Shown here: positions 8,747-17,472 of the stretch, piece by piece | How positions within the stretch are numbered: the first letter of the stretch is position 1 | Layout: each line of letters opens with the position of its first letter | Origin: Fulvimarina sp039652615 | GTDB taxonomy: Bacteria > Pseudomonadota > Alphaproteobacteria > Rhizobiales > Rhizobiaceae | DNA length: 64,000 nucleotides | Assembly (NCBI RefSeq): GCF_039652615.1 | Contig: NZ_JBDJAC010000001.1 | Location: 248,001-312,000, forward strand | Direction of reading: 5' to 3' | Notes under the pieces: model-generated | What the model was told of the DNA's origin: nothing | What the model saw: only the letters and a program-made list of their open reading frames with translations | Databases searched by the model: none | Made by a program: the position numbers and the translations under genes

Positions 8747-10096
8747 TCAGGCCTTCGCTCCGACTGTGGCATTCGCGTCGTAGACGCGGCGTCCGGCGAC
8801 GAAGGTTTGCATGACGCGCCCCTGAAAGCGAGCGTTCTCGAAGACCGTATTTTTGGATTTCGACCGGATCATCGTCTCGTCGAACAGGAACGGCTCATCG
8901 AGATCGACCAGCGTGAAATCCGCCGGACGTCCGGCAATCAGCGTCCCGCGATCGAGACCGAGGAGGCGAGCGGGCGCGGAGGTCATCGTCTCGAGGAGAC
9001 GGATCAGGGGAACATCGTTCGAAAAATACAGACGAAGCGCTGCGGCGAGCAGGGTTTCGAGACCGATCGCCCCGCTTTCGGCTTCTGCGAACGGGCGACG
9101 CTTGCCATCGGCATCCTGCGGATCGTGGGCGGAATGTACGATGTCGATCACGCCCTCCTTCAGTGCCTCGACCAGCGCCATGCGGTCGCTCTCCTGCCGC
9201 AAGGGAGGCGATAGCCGGAAATAGGTGCGGTACTCGCCGATATCGTTTTCGTTGAGCGAGAGATGATTGATCGAGACGCCGGCGCTCGCTCTCAAGCCAC
9301 GCTTCTTTGCGGTGCGGATGACCTCGGCCGATTCGGCGAGCGATACCTCCGCCGCGTGATAGCGGCAGGCGGTGAGGCCAGCGAGGCGCAGGTCGCGTTC
9401 AAGCGGGATGATCTCGGCTTCGGCAGGCGCGCCGGGCAGGCCCAGCCAGGACGCGAAAAGCCCCTCGTTCATGACGCCGCGCCCTGTAAGGCGCCGGTCC
9501 TGCGTCGAATGCATCACCAGCGCGTCGCGGTCGCGGGCATATGTCATGATCCGGCGCAGCAGCGAAGGGTCGGAGATCGTGTGGCGGCCATCGGTGAAGG
9601 CGGCGACGCCAGCATCCTTCAGGAGGCCGATCTCGGTCATCTCCTTGCCTTCGAGGCCGCGCGTCATCGCCGCAGCCGGGAAGACATTCACCAGCGCCGT
9701 CTCGCGCGCTGTGCGCATGACGAATTCGGCGATCGCCACATCGTCGATGACGGGATGGGTATCGGGCATGGTGACGATGGAGGTCACGCCTCCGGCGGCC
9801 GCCGCTTGGGAGGCGGTGCGAATCGTCTCAAGATGTTCGCCGCCCGGCTCGCCGATGAATACTCGGGCATCGACGAGGCCGGGAATGAGGGTAAGCCCTT
9901 TGCCGTCGATATGCTCGCTTCCCTCGGGCGCACCCTGGTTGAGCACTTCGGGGCCGGCCGCTAGGATCTTGCCATTCTCGACGAGGATCGCGCCCCTGGC
10001 ATCGAGATTGCGCGCGGGATCGACGACGCGGACATTGTCGATCAGCAGCGGCCTGCTTCGGTCATGGAGCGCGGTCTGGTTCGCGAAAGCGATCAT
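8747..10096 (-). CDS. Dihydroorotase homologue without catalytic residues (PyrC')
   Basis: A 449-residue class I dihydroorotase-fold protein that starts in an ATGA overlap with pyrB. The metal-binding DxHxHxREPG motif reads DARVFIGEPG, so both histidines are gone. The later ligand site HVxHVS reads HAAEVS, and the TDHAPH site reads SAHDPQ. It therefore cannot bind the usual zinc pair. By analogy with the non-catalytic PyrC' of Pseudomonas, which stabilises aspartate transcarbamoylase, I infer a structural role with PyrB. The start MIAFANQTALHD is fixed by the overlap; a longer reading would run antisense through pyrB. Confidence 0.85.
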   Translation of the reverse strand: MIAFANQTALHDRSRPLLIDNVRVVDPARNLDARGAILVENGKILAAGPEVLNQGAPEGSEHIDGKGLTLIPGLVDARVFIGEPGGEHLETIRTASQAAAAGGVTSIVTMPDTHPVIDDVAIAEFVMRTARETALVNVFPAAAMTRGLEGKEMTEIGLLKDAGVAAFTDGRHTISDPSLLRRIMTYARDRDALVMHSTQDRRLTGRGVMNEGLFASWLGLPGAPAEAEIIPLERDLRLAGLTACRYHAAEVSLAESAEVIRTAKKRGLRASAGVSINHLSLNENDIGEYRTYFRLSPPLRQESDRMALVEALKEGVIDIVHSAHDPQDADGKRRPFAEAESGAIGLETLLAAALRLYFSNDVPLIRLLETMTSAPARLLGLDRGTLIAGRPADFTLVDLDEPFLFDETMIRSKSKNTVFENARFQGRVMQTFVAGRRVYDANATVGAKA

Positions 10097-11043
10097 CGCG
10101 GACCTCCGTTGTGGCCGATCAATGTCTCGATGACCGCCATGCGGACAGCGACGCCCATCTCGACCTGTTCCTCGATGACGCTCTGCGGTCCATCGGCGAT
10201 ATCGGACGCGATCTCGACGCCGCGATTCATCGGCCCCGGATGCATCACGAGTGCGTCGGGCTTGGCGTGGGCGAGCTTTTCGGCGTCGAGCCCGAAATAT
10301 CGGAAATATTCCCGGACCGAGGGGACGAAGGCGCCCTCCATGCGCTCGCGCTGGAGCCGAAGCATCATGACGACGTCGGCACCCTCCAGGCCTTCGTGCA
10401 TGTCGTGGAAAATCTCGACGCCCATCTGCTCGATGCCGCGCGGCAGAAGCGTCGAAGGCGCGATAACGCGAACCCGCGCGCCGAGCGCGTTCAGAAGCAG
10501 GATGTTCGAGCGCGCGACACGGCTGTGCAGGACGTCGCCGCAGATGACGACCGTCAGGTGCTGGAACTCGGAACCCTTGTGGCGACGGATGGTCAGTGCA
10601 TCGAGAAGAGCCTGGGTCGGATGCTCGTGCTGGCCATCGCCGGCATTCACGACGGAGCAGGCGACCTTCTGGGAGAGAAGCGCCACCGCGCCGGCCGAGT
10701 GGTGGCGAACGATGAGGATGTCCGGCTGCATCGCGTTCAGCGTCATCGCCGTATCGATGAGCGTCTCGCCCTTCTTCACCGAGGAATTGGCGACCGACAT
10801 GTTCATCACATCGGCGCCGAGGCGTTTGCCGGCGATCTCGAACGAGGCCTGGGTCCGGGTCGAAGCCTCGAAAAAGAGATTGATCTGCGTCCGGCCCTTC
10901 AGGACCGAATTCTTCTTGTCGGACCGGCGGCTGATGGCCACGGCCTCTTCCGCGCGATCGAGCAGATGAACGATCTCGGACGGCTGGAGACCGTTGATGC
11001 CGAGCAGGTGACGGCGGTCGAAAAGGCTGGCGGAATTCATCAT
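10093..11043 (-). CDS. pyrB: Aspartate carbamoyltransferase catalytic subunit
   Basis: A 316-residue enzyme that makes N-carbamoyl-L-aspartate from carbamoyl phosphate and aspartate, the committed step of pyrimidine synthesis. The carbamoyl phosphate loop FFEASTRTQASFE is near residue 60, and HPGPMNRGVEI near 270 is the aspartate-binding part. No pyrI regulatory subunit is nearby; the degenerate dihydroorotase that overlaps it by 4 bases is the likely partner. It heads the pyrB-pyrC'-plsY-dprA run on the minus strand. Confidence 0.95.
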   Translation of the reverse strand: MMNSASLFDRRHLLGINGLQPSEIVHLLDRAEEAVAISRRSDKKNSVLKGRTQINLFFEASTRTQASFEIAGKRLGADVMNMSVANSSVKKGETLIDTAMTLNAMQPDILIVRHHSAGAVALLSQKVACSVVNAGDGQHEHPTQALLDALTIRRHKGSEFQHLTVVICGDVLHSRVARSNILLLNALGARVRVIAPSTLLPRGIEQMGVEIFHDMHEGLEGADVVMMLRLQRERMEGAFVPSVREYFRYFGLDAEKLAHAKPDALVMHPGPMNRGVEIASDIADGPQSVIEEQVEMGVAVRMAVIETLIGHNGGPR

Positions 11044-11188
11044 CGAGAGCGGTGAATAGGCGAGGGGCGTTCGCGAGGCAAGATGTCGCCGTTAGGGTTA
11101 ACAAAAGCTTGCGCTTGCGCCGAACGGACCCGAAGCGCGACAACTCCGTTAACACTTCGGTAACGAATTCAAACGGGGAAGGCATTTG

Positions 11189-11713
11189 ATGTTGCGAACG
11201 GCCTCGACAGTCTGCCTATCGGCCTGGACGGCCTTCCTGAGTCTCGGCGCGGCGCGGCTCCTGATCGAAGCGCAGGTCTTTCCTGCCGCCATGCAGCCGC
11301 GCCTCGATGATCTGCTCGCAATGATGCGGCAGGGGGATGCGCTCGGAGTGAGCGCTGTTGGCGCAGAGCCGTTCGCGGCCCTGCTGATCGCGATCGGTGT
11401 CGTCTTCGGTGTCTCGATCTTTCGGCTCAATTCACATGATCGCGATGAGGCAGGAAGCGGCGAGCAGGCTGCCGGTGCAGGTCTTGCCGCGATCTTCGCC
11501 TTCTGGCTGTCGGCGATTGTCGCCGGTTCGCCTGTCGCGGGCCTCTTCGGCAGTGGTGCGGGCGTCTGTCTTGCGCTCGCATTCACGCTTGGAGCGCTGC
11601 TGTTCGATCACATGATGCAGGCGGATGAGAGCGAGAGCGACCAGGCTTTCGAGGCGATCATGCGCCAGATTGAAAACCAGCGCGGTTCCGACCGCAACGA
11701 TCGGAGCGAGTAG
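11189..11713 (+). CDS. Hypothetical membrane protein (174 aa)
   Basis: A 174-residue protein with four likely transmembrane segments (about 5-25, 55-75, 95-115 and 117-137) and an acidic tail ending DRNDRSE. I do not recognise the family. The ATG at 11189 follows GGGGAAGG at a good distance; a TTG directly before it (11186) is possible but sits too near that site. It is 5 bases upstream of a DUF6105-like gene, so the two are probably co-transcribed. Confidence 0.65.
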   Translation: MLRTASTVCLSAWTAFLSLGAARLLIEAQVFPAAMQPRLDDLLAMMRQGDALGVSAVGAEPFAALLIAIGVVFGVSIFRLNSHDRDEAGSGEQAAGAGLAAIFAFWLSAIVAGSPVAGLFGSGAGVCLALAFTLGALLFDHMMQADESESDQAFEAIMRQIENQRGSDRNDRSE

Positions 11714-11718
11714 ACCCG

Positions 11719-12066
11719 ATGCGCGCCTTTATCCTCTTCTGGCTCCTGCCGCTCTCCGCCTTCTGGGGCTGGTTCTTTTCCGCCCGGGCAGACGTCGGCT
11801 ACGTGGTCTTCTCCCGCGAGGTCTTCGACAAGACCTTCGCCGTCTACGAGGCGCTTCTCGGACTCGATGCCGACGCCATCGCTTGGCTGATCGCCGAAGC
11901 GATCGTGCTCGACACGGCGATCATTCTTGCGATCCTTGCCTTTCGTCGTCGCAAGAAGATCGCGTCGTTCATTCGAGAATGGCGCAATCCGGCAGGATCG
12001 GATCGGTTTCAGGAGCGCTACGAATCAATCGCCCATGGATCGCGAGAGGTTCGCGAGGCGGTCTAA
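11719..12066 (+). CDS. DUF6105-like small membrane protein
   Basis: A 115-residue protein with an N-terminal hydrophobic segment (LFWLLPLSAFWGWFF-like, 5-22), a central region, a second membrane helix at about 68-87 (IVLDTAIILAILAF) and a basic C-terminal part (RRRKKIASFIREWR). It resembles the DUF6105 family of Rhizobiales proteins found near ruvX; this is from memory. Its last 42 bases overlap the 3' end of ruvX on the other strand. Confidence 0.65.
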   Translation: MRAFILFWLLPLSAFWGWFFSARADVGYVVFSREVFDKTFAVYEALLGLDADAIAWLIAEAIVLDTAIILAILAFRRRKKIASFIREWRNPAGSDRFQERYESIAHGSREVREAV

Positions 12067-12507
12067 CGCACCTTGAAGAATGATCGCGGCGGCGGCGGAA
12101 TCGATCCGCTCGCCGCGCTTTTTTCGCGACATATCCACGTCGAGAAGATTGCGCTCCGCCGCGACGGTCGAGAGGCGCTCGTCCCAAAACAGCATCGGCC
12201 GGTCGTCGATCGCGGCATAGTTGCGTGCGAAGGCTTTTGTTGCCTGGGCACGAGGGCCTGACGATCCATCCATATTGAGTGGCAGCCCCAGAACGATCGC
12301 GGCGACTTCGTCTGCGTCGAGCATCGCTTTCAATGTTTCGGCGTCCTGGGTGAATTTCTTGCGCTTCAGGACCGGTCGGGGATTGGCGAAGCGGAAGGAG
12401 CGGTCGGACACGGCGACGCCGATCGTCTTCGTGCCGAGGTCGAGCCCGGCCAGCGGCCTGCCGAGCGCCAGCGCTTCGGCAAATTCCTCGATCTCGACGA
12501 GCGCCAT
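12025..12507 (-). CDS. ruvX: Putative pre-16S rRNA nuclease / Holliday junction resolvase RuvX (YqgF)
   Basis: A 160-residue RNase H-fold protein of the YqgF family, implicated in 5' maturation of 16S rRNA. The motifs are LDLGTKTIGVAVSD with its catalytic Asp, VLGLPLNMDGS, FWDERLST with a conserved Glu, and the C-terminal KKRGERIDSAAAAIILQ with the second Asp. I chose the ATG at 12507 (MALVEIEEF), preceded by GAAAGGTGAAGTG; a longer start at 12573 has no support. The 3' end overlaps the convergent DUF6105-like gene by 42 bases. Confidence 0.9.
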   Translation of the reverse strand: MALVEIEEFAEALALGRPLAGLDLGTKTIGVAVSDRSFRFANPRPVLKRKKFTQDAETLKAMLDADEVAAIVLGLPLNMDGSSGPRAQATKAFARNYAAIDDRPMLFWDERLSTVAAERNLLDVDMSRKKRGERIDSAAAAIILQGALDRLANLSRSMGD

Positions 12508-12679
12508 CACTTCACCTTTCTTACCGTTCGACGATTGGCCGCAAGCGTGTCGCCCTTTGGCGCAGTGCAGCACCTTGACGCTTGGCTAGCGGTCCGCACT
12601 TAGCCCGGCAAGGCCCAAGTCGGCGCAACTTGCGTGGATCTGTGGGCGTTTCTTATCGATCCACGAAAGGGCGATCCTC

Positions 12680-13381
12680 ATGAAGATCACGTATTTCGGC
12701 CATTCGGCCTTCAAGATCGAGACCGGCAAGTCCGTCATCCTGCTCGACCCATTCCTCAGCGACAATCCGCATTTCGATGGCGATGTGAAGGCTGTCACCG
12801 AAGGTGCGACCCACATCGTCCTCAGCCACGGCCATTTCGACCATGTGGGTGACACGGTGGACATCGCGAAGCGAACCGGTGCACAGGTGATCGCGACCTT
12901 CGAGCTTGCCCAGTGGCTTGGCAACAAGGGCGTCGAGAACGCCCAGCCAGCGAATACCGGCGGCACGGCGAGCTTCGACGATTTCTCGGTGACCTTCGTT
13001 CAGGCCTTCCATTCTTCAGGGCATCTAGAGGACGACGGAACGGTCACCTATCTTGGACAGCCGAACGGCATCGTGCTTCACTTCGACAGCGGTCCCACGC
13101 TCTATCACATGGGCGACACCGATATCTTCGGGGACATGGCCCTGATCGAGGAGCTGCATCAGCCGAAGATCGGCATGGTTCCGGTCGGAGACCGCACCAC
13201 CATGGGCGGTGCCGTCGCGGCGATCGCCTGCCGGCGCTATTTCAACTTCGACACGATCATCCCGATGCATTACGGCACGCTGCCGATCCTCGACGAGAAT
13301 CCCGATAAGTTCGTCGAGGCGATGGAAGCCGAGGGCGAGAAGGTGAAGATGCCGCCGATCGGTGAAGCCTTCGAGATCTGA
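12680..13381 (+). CDS. UPF0173 metal-dependent hydrolase (metallo-beta-lactamase fold)
   Basis: A 233-residue metallo-beta-lactamase-fold protein of the UPF0173/UlaG-like group. The HxHxDH zinc motif is LSHGHFDHVGD (about 53-63), with further histidines in QAFHSSG and YHMGDTD, and MHYGTLP near the C-terminus. It has no signal peptide, so it acts in the cytoplasm; the substrate is unknown. It stands alone before the gat cluster with about 125 bases between. Confidence 0.9.
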   Translation: MKITYFGHSAFKIETGKSVILLDPFLSDNPHFDGDVKAVTEGATHIVLSHGHFDHVGDTVDIAKRTGAQVIATFELAQWLGNKGVENAQPANTGGTASFDDFSVTFVQAFHSSGHLEDDGTVTYLGQPNGIVLHFDSGPTLYHMGDTDIFGDMALIEELHQPKIGMVPVGDRTTMGGAVAAIACRRYFNFDTIIPMHYGTLPILDENPDKFVEAMEAEGEKVKMPPIGEAFEI

Positions 13382-13506
13382 CGGGGCGGCCCGACAGGAA
13401 GTCAAGCGGCGGCCAGCGGGATGTTGCGCCGCCGTTGCGCACCGCGGCAGCCATGGTTATAGCTCGCCGAAATCATTGAAACTGCCATGAGACAAAAAGG
13501 TCAGGC

Positions 13507-13794
13507 ATGTCCGTCGATGCCGATACCGTTCGCCGCGTAGCCAAGCTGTCCCGCATTGCCCTTTCGGATGACGAGGTTCCGGCGATGCAGGAAGAGCTGA
13601 ACGCCATTCTCGGCTTCGTCGAGCAGCTGTCCGAAGTGGATGTCTCGGGCGTGGAACCGATGACGTCGGTCACGCCGATGGAGATGAAGAAGCGCAAGGA
13701 CGGCGTCACCGACGGCGACAAGGCCGCCGACATTGTCGCCAATGCGCCGGTTTCGGAAGACAATTTCTTCATGGTTCCGAAAGTCGTGGAGTAG
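13507..13794 (+). CDS. gatC: Aspartyl/glutamyl-tRNA amidotransferase subunit C
   Basis: A 95-residue subunit of GatCAB, which amidates Glu-tRNA(Gln) and Asp-tRNA(Asn). The family pattern is visible: VRRVAKLSRIALSDDEV at the N-terminus, the LNAILGFVEQLSEVD helix, VEPMTSV, and VSEDNFFMVPKVVE at the C-terminus. It starts the gatC-GNAT-gatA-chorismate mutase run; gatB is not in the window. Confidence 0.95.
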   Translation: MSVDADTVRRVAKLSRIALSDDEVPAMQEELNAILGFVEQLSEVDVSGVEPMTSVTPMEMKKRKDGVTDGDKAADIVANAPVSEDNFFMVPKVVE

Positions 13795-13800
13795 GCCGTC

Positions 13801-14271
13801 TTGACCTATGCCGTCCGTGCCGAACGGTTTCTTGGCGACGATGTGCGAAGTCTCGTGATGAAGCTCGACGAGGCGCTGCTGCCGCTCGCGCCCGCCGAAT
13901 ACGATTTCGGCCTGAATTTCGACGAGATGACGCGCGCCGATATCACGGTCTTCGTCTGCCGCAACAGGGCGGGCGAGGCGGTCGCCATGGGCACGCTGAA
14001 GACCCATGAAGATGGCGTCGGCGAGGTCAAGCGCATGTACACCGATCCGGTGTTGCGCGGTAAGGGGCTCGGCCGGGCGATCCTCTCGGCCATCATCGAG
14101 CGGGCCCGCACGAAGAGCCTCGACCGCGTCGTGCTCGAAACCGGCGCACAGGACGAATACCGGCCTGCCTGGGCCCTTTATGAAGGCCTGGGGTTTTCCG
14201 AATGTGGCGCGGTGCTCGACTATCCCGCGTCCGAATACAGTCGTTTCTATGAGAAGACACTGAGCGAATGA
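13801..14271 (+). CDS. GNAT family N-acetyltransferase between gatC and gatA
   Basis: A 156-residue Gcn5-related acetyltransferase. Motif A reads VKRMYTDPVLRGKGLGRAIL, with the R/Q-x-x-G-x-G/A acetyl-CoA loop RGKGLG, and is followed by the VVLETG strand and the ALYEGLGF motif. The target is unknown. The reading frame opens with TTG at 13801, 6 bases after gatC, with GGAG just upstream. The gene ends in an ATGA overlap with gatA, so its expression is tied to that of the amidotransferase. Confidence 0.85.
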   Translation: MTYAVRAERFLGDDVRSLVMKLDEALLPLAPAEYDFGLNFDEMTRADITVFVCRNRAGEAVAMGTLKTHEDGVGEVKRMYTDPVLRGKGLGRAILSAIIERARTKSLDRVVLETGAQDEYRPAWALYEGLGFSECGAVLDYPASEYSRFYEKTLSE

Positions 14272-15749
14272 CCGATCTCACCGGCCTCACCATCGCCGAA
14301 GCGCGCGACAAGCTGACCAAGAAAGAGATCAGCTCGATCGAGCTGACCGACGCCTATCTCGGCGCGATCGATCAGGCAAACGGCGCGCTCAACGCCTATA
14401 TCGCGGTGACGCCGGACAAGGCCCGCGCCATGGCGAAAGCGTCCGACGAGAAGATCGGCAAGGGCGAGGCCGGTCCGCTGGAAGGTATTCCTCTCGGCAT
14501 CAAGGATCTTTTTGCGACCGAGGGCGTCCACACCCAGGCCGCAAGCCATATCCTCGAAGGCTTTGCGCCGCGCTACGAGTCGACCGTCACCGCCAACCTG
14601 TGGGCCGACGGCGCGGTCATGCTCGGCAAGCTGAACATGGACGAGTTCGCCATGGGCTCGTCGAACGAGACCTCCTATTACGGTCCGGTGAAAAACCCGT
14701 GGCGCAAGGCCGGCTCGAATGCCGATATGGTGCCCGGCGGTTCTTCGGGCGGTTCGGCAGCTGCGGTCGCGGCCCATCTCTGCGCTGGTGCAACGGCGAC
14801 GGATACGGGCGGTTCGATCCGCCAGCCGGCAGCCCTGACCGGCACCGTTGGAATCAAGCCGACCTATGGCCGTTGCTCGCGCTGGGGCATCGTTGCCTTC
14901 GCCTCATCTCTGGATCAGGCCGGACCGATCGCTCGGGACGTTCGGGACTCGGCGATTTTGCTGAAGTCGATGGCTTCGAGCGATGCCAAGGACACGACCT
15001 CCGTCGACCGTGAAGTGCCGGACTACGAGGCTGCGGTCGGTCGGTCGGTGAAGGGCCTCAAGATCGGTATCCCGAGGGAATACCGCATGGAGGGCATGCC
15101 GGAGGAGATCGAGACGCTCTGGCAGCAGGGTATCGCTTGGCTGAAGGATGCCGGCGCGGAAATCGTCGACGTCTCGCTGCCGCACACGAAATATGCGCTG
15201 CCGGCCTATTACATCGTCGCGCCGGCGGAGGCCTCGTCCAACCTCGCCCGGTATGACGGCGTTCGCTATGGCCTGCGTGTTCCCGGCGGCAATATCGCCG
15301 AAATGTACGAAAACACCCGCGCCGAGGGCTTCGGCCGCGAGGTCAAGCGCCGCATCATGATCGGCACCTATGTGCTGTCGGCAGGCTATTACGATGCGTA
15401 CTACCTGCAGGCCCAGAAGGTCCGCACGCTGATCAAGCGCGACTTCGAGACAGTCTACGCTGATGGTGTCGACGCGCTTCTGACGCCGGCGACGCCGTCC
15501 GCGGCCTTCGGTATCGGTGATCAGGAAATGGCCTCCGACCCTGTAAAGATGTACCTCAATGACGTTTTCACGGTGACGGTGAACATGGCTGGCCTGCCGG
15601 GTATCGCCGTTCCGGCGGGGCTTTCGGCCGATGGTCTGCCGCTCGGCCTGCAGCTGATCGGTCGCCCCTTCGACGAAGAGACGCTGTTTGCTGCGGGCTC
15701 CGTGATCGAGCAGGCGGCCGGCCGATTCTCGCCCAACAAATGGTGGTGA
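14268..15749 (+). CDS. gatA: Glutamyl-tRNA(Gln) amidotransferase subunit A
   Basis: A 493-residue amidase-signature subunit that releases ammonia from glutamine for GatCAB. The catalytic Ser-cisSer-Lys set is intact: K in GIPLGIKDLFA (about residue 78), the cis-Ser in PGGSSGGSAAA and the nucleophile in ATDTGGSIRQPA. Its length is normal. The start is set by the ATGA overlap with the GNAT gene. It makes a useful contrast with the inactive amidase homologue at 22915-24180. Confidence 0.96.
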   Translation: MTDLTGLTIAEARDKLTKKEISSIELTDAYLGAIDQANGALNAYIAVTPDKARAMAKASDEKIGKGEAGPLEGIPLGIKDLFATEGVHTQAASHILEGFAPRYESTVTANLWADGAVMLGKLNMDEFAMGSSNETSYYGPVKNPWRKAGSNADMVPGGSSGGSAAAVAAHLCAGATATDTGGSIRQPAALTGTVGIKPTYGRCSRWGIVAFASSLDQAGPIARDVRDSAILLKSMASSDAKDTTSVDREVPDYEAAVGRSVKGLKIGIPREYRMEGMPEEIETLWQQGIAWLKDAGAEIVDVSLPHTKYALPAYYIVAPAEASSNLARYDGVRYGLRVPGGNIAEMYENTRAEGFGREVKRRIMIGTYVLSAGYYDAYYLQAQKVRTLIKRDFETVYADGVDALLTPATPSAAFGIGDQEMASDPVKMYLNDVFTVTVNMAGLPGIAVPAGLSADGLPLGLQLIGRPFDEETLFAAGSVIEQAAGRFSPNKWW

Positions 15750-15762
15750 GGTTGATCTGCCG

Positions 15763-16080
15763 ATGACATTGGAGCCGCGCGCACCGCTGGATTGCACGAC
15801 GATGGACGAACTCCGGCGCGAGATCGATCGGGTCGATACCGCCCTGTTCGATCTCTTCGCCGAGCGGATGGGCTATATCCGCCGGGCGCCTGCCATCAAG
15901 GCGCCCAGTGGTATCCCAGCCGATGTGCCCGAGCGCGTCAAGGCGGTGGTCGACAATGCCCGCTCCCATGCCGAGGCGCGGGGGCTGGACCCGGACCTTT
16001 ACGGCGAATTCTGGGAAAAGATCGTCGCGCGGGCGATCGCGACCGAAGAAGATATGCTGAGGTCCGACGGCCAGGACTGA
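15763..16080 (+). CDS. Chorismate mutase (AroQ type)
   Basis: A 105-residue all-helical chorismate mutase of the AroQ/PchB group, converting chorismate to prephenate. The first helix reads LRREIDRVDTALFDLFAERM, with the active-site Arg and Asp positions, and the third contains YGEFWEKIVARAIATEE. There is no signal peptide. It starts 13 bases after gatA and is likely the last gene of this transcript. A chorismate-pyruvate lyase activity as in PchB is possible but less likely. Confidence 0.85.
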   Translation: MTLEPRAPLDCTTMDELRREIDRVDTALFDLFAERMGYIRRAPAIKAPSGIPADVPERVKAVVDNARSHAEARGLDPDLYGEFWEKIVARAIATEEDMLRSDGQD

Positions 16081-16358
16081 CGCCTCCTCTTTGAGCAGCC
16101 AAATGGAATCTCTAGCCGATCGAACTTTATCGACCTCCAAGAGCCCAGCGTGATCTCCGGTCTTTGCGCGATCGAACCCAGCCTTTTTTGAGAGCCATTT
16201 CTTTCTCGATGAAACCGGAAAGCGGCAACCAACATTATCCGCAAAGGGCGCTTGCTCTGCCGGGCCGGCGGGAAAGAAGCGGCGTAATCTAAGCGTCGCC
16301 ATCCGGATGGTCAGGAAACAAGGATCTCGGCGCCCCGGATGACTTTGGGAGGAAAGAG

Positions 16359-16595
16359 ATGGCCAACGACCTGAAAACCGCGATCGAGGCGCTTGAAGCT
16401 GGCGAATGGGATCGGGCGCACAGCATTGTCCAGGAGAACGCGTCGCGAGAAGCGGCCTGGATCCACGCTCATCTTCACCGGATCGAAGGTGACAAGGGCA
16501 ACGCCGAGTACTGGTATAACCGCGCGAACCGCCCGCAGAATTTCGGCACGCTGGAAGAGGAACGCGCTGAGATTAAGCGAGAGCTTTCGCATTAG
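16359..16595 (+). CDS. Conserved hypothetical protein, TPR-like (78 aa)
   Basis: A 78-residue soluble protein with two helical repeats of tetratricopeptide character: AIEALEAGEWDRAHSIVQ, then AWIHAHLHRIEGDKGNAEYWYNRA. The Ala-Trp-Ile-His and Glu-Tyr-Trp-Tyr clusters recall a small widespread protein family without known function. A strong ribosome binding site (GGGAGGAAAGAG) precedes the ATG. It stands alone, with about 280 bases of unannotated DNA upstream. Confidence 0.7.
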   Translation: MANDLKTAIEALEAGEWDRAHSIVQENASREAAWIHAHLHRIEGDKGNAEYWYNRANRPQNFGTLEEERAEIKRELSH

Positions 16596-16619
16596 ACGCA
16601 TGTCCTGATGACCAGATTC

Positions 16620-16650
16620 GAGCGCCGGCTGGTGTTTCTTTCGGCGCTTT
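16620..16650 (+). terminator. Possible weak terminator hairpin
   Basis: A 7-base stem AGCGCCG (16621-16627) pairs with CGGCGCT (16642-16648) and is followed by only a short T stretch. It lies 25 bases after the TPR-like gene and could end its transcript. The evidence is weak. Confidence 0.35.
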
Positions 16651-16751
16651 CGACCATCGCTTTCTGTGCCAGCAAGGCATCGAATGGCGAGACTGCGCGT
16701 TGACTGTCATAAGTGGGGCTCGGCCTCGAAACATGATCGGGACGCGAGCCC

Positions 16752-17438
16752 ATGAAAGCTGAGCCGTCTTCATCGGCGAGCAGCACTGCCTCTCAAGGCA
16801 AGGCTTCAAGTGACGATCCGAGCCACCCAAAGCTCTTTTATTGGTGCGGGGTCGTCGGCATTTGCGGCTGCGTCATCGTGGTCATTGCGAATTTCGCCGC
16901 TCTCGCCGTTCTACCCAATGTCGGCGTTTTCGAGGGAACGATCAGCGATACGGCAGCTGGCCGCATGGCCTGGGTCATGGATAGCGGGCTATACGCTTTT
17001 GCCATCGGCATGATTGCCGGATCGATCGGTTTGCGACGACTGCATTTCGGTCATATCGGCTGGAGCGTCGGATCGTGGCTGTTGATGCTGGTCGCCATCA
17101 TGATCATGGTGATCGGGGCTTACGGCGAATACGGCGACAACGATGTTGGCGGTTTGGTCATTCACCTGCCACTGGTTGTCGCCATGGCGCTGACTTTCAC
17201 CGCGACGGCTCTCTCGACCGCATACGGCTTTTATCACTACGAACGCCGCTGGTTTTGGTTCAACATCGTCTGCGCGGTCCTCTGGGTCGGCGGTGCTGCT
17301 ATCTTCTGGTTCTCGCCCACCTCCATCGACGGCTTCATCGAGCGCGGCGTCGGCTTCGTCTGCGTTATCTGGCTTTTTGCCTTGTCCAAGCTTCTGATTG
17401 ATAGGTCGCGCGGCGTGAAGCGGACGCTGCCGGTTTGA
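16752..17438 (+). CDS. DUF998 family membrane protein
   Basis: A 228-residue protein with a Ser-rich N-terminal tail and six likely membrane helices beginning at about residue 30 (FYWCGVVGICGCVIVVIANF). The loops carry the pattern of DUF998 proteins: a first long helix, then VFEGTISDTAAGRMAWVMDSG on the outside, then paired helices. The function is unknown. It converges on the Mo-oxidoreductase gene, with 34 bases between the stop codons. Confidence 0.7.
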   Translation: MKAEPSSSASSTASQGKASSDDPSHPKLFYWCGVVGICGCVIVVIANFAALAVLPNVGVFEGTISDTAAGRMAWVMDSGLYAFAIGMIAGSIGLRRLHFGHIGWSVGSWLLMLVAIMIMVIGAYGEYGDNDVGGLVIHLPLVVAMALTFTATALSTAYGFYHYERRWFWFNIVCAVLWVGGAAIFWFSPTSIDGFIERGVGFVCVIWLFALSKLLIDRSRGVKRTLPV

Positions 17439-17472
17439 AACGGTGTCTGACCGGTTCAGTCGGGCGCGCGTT

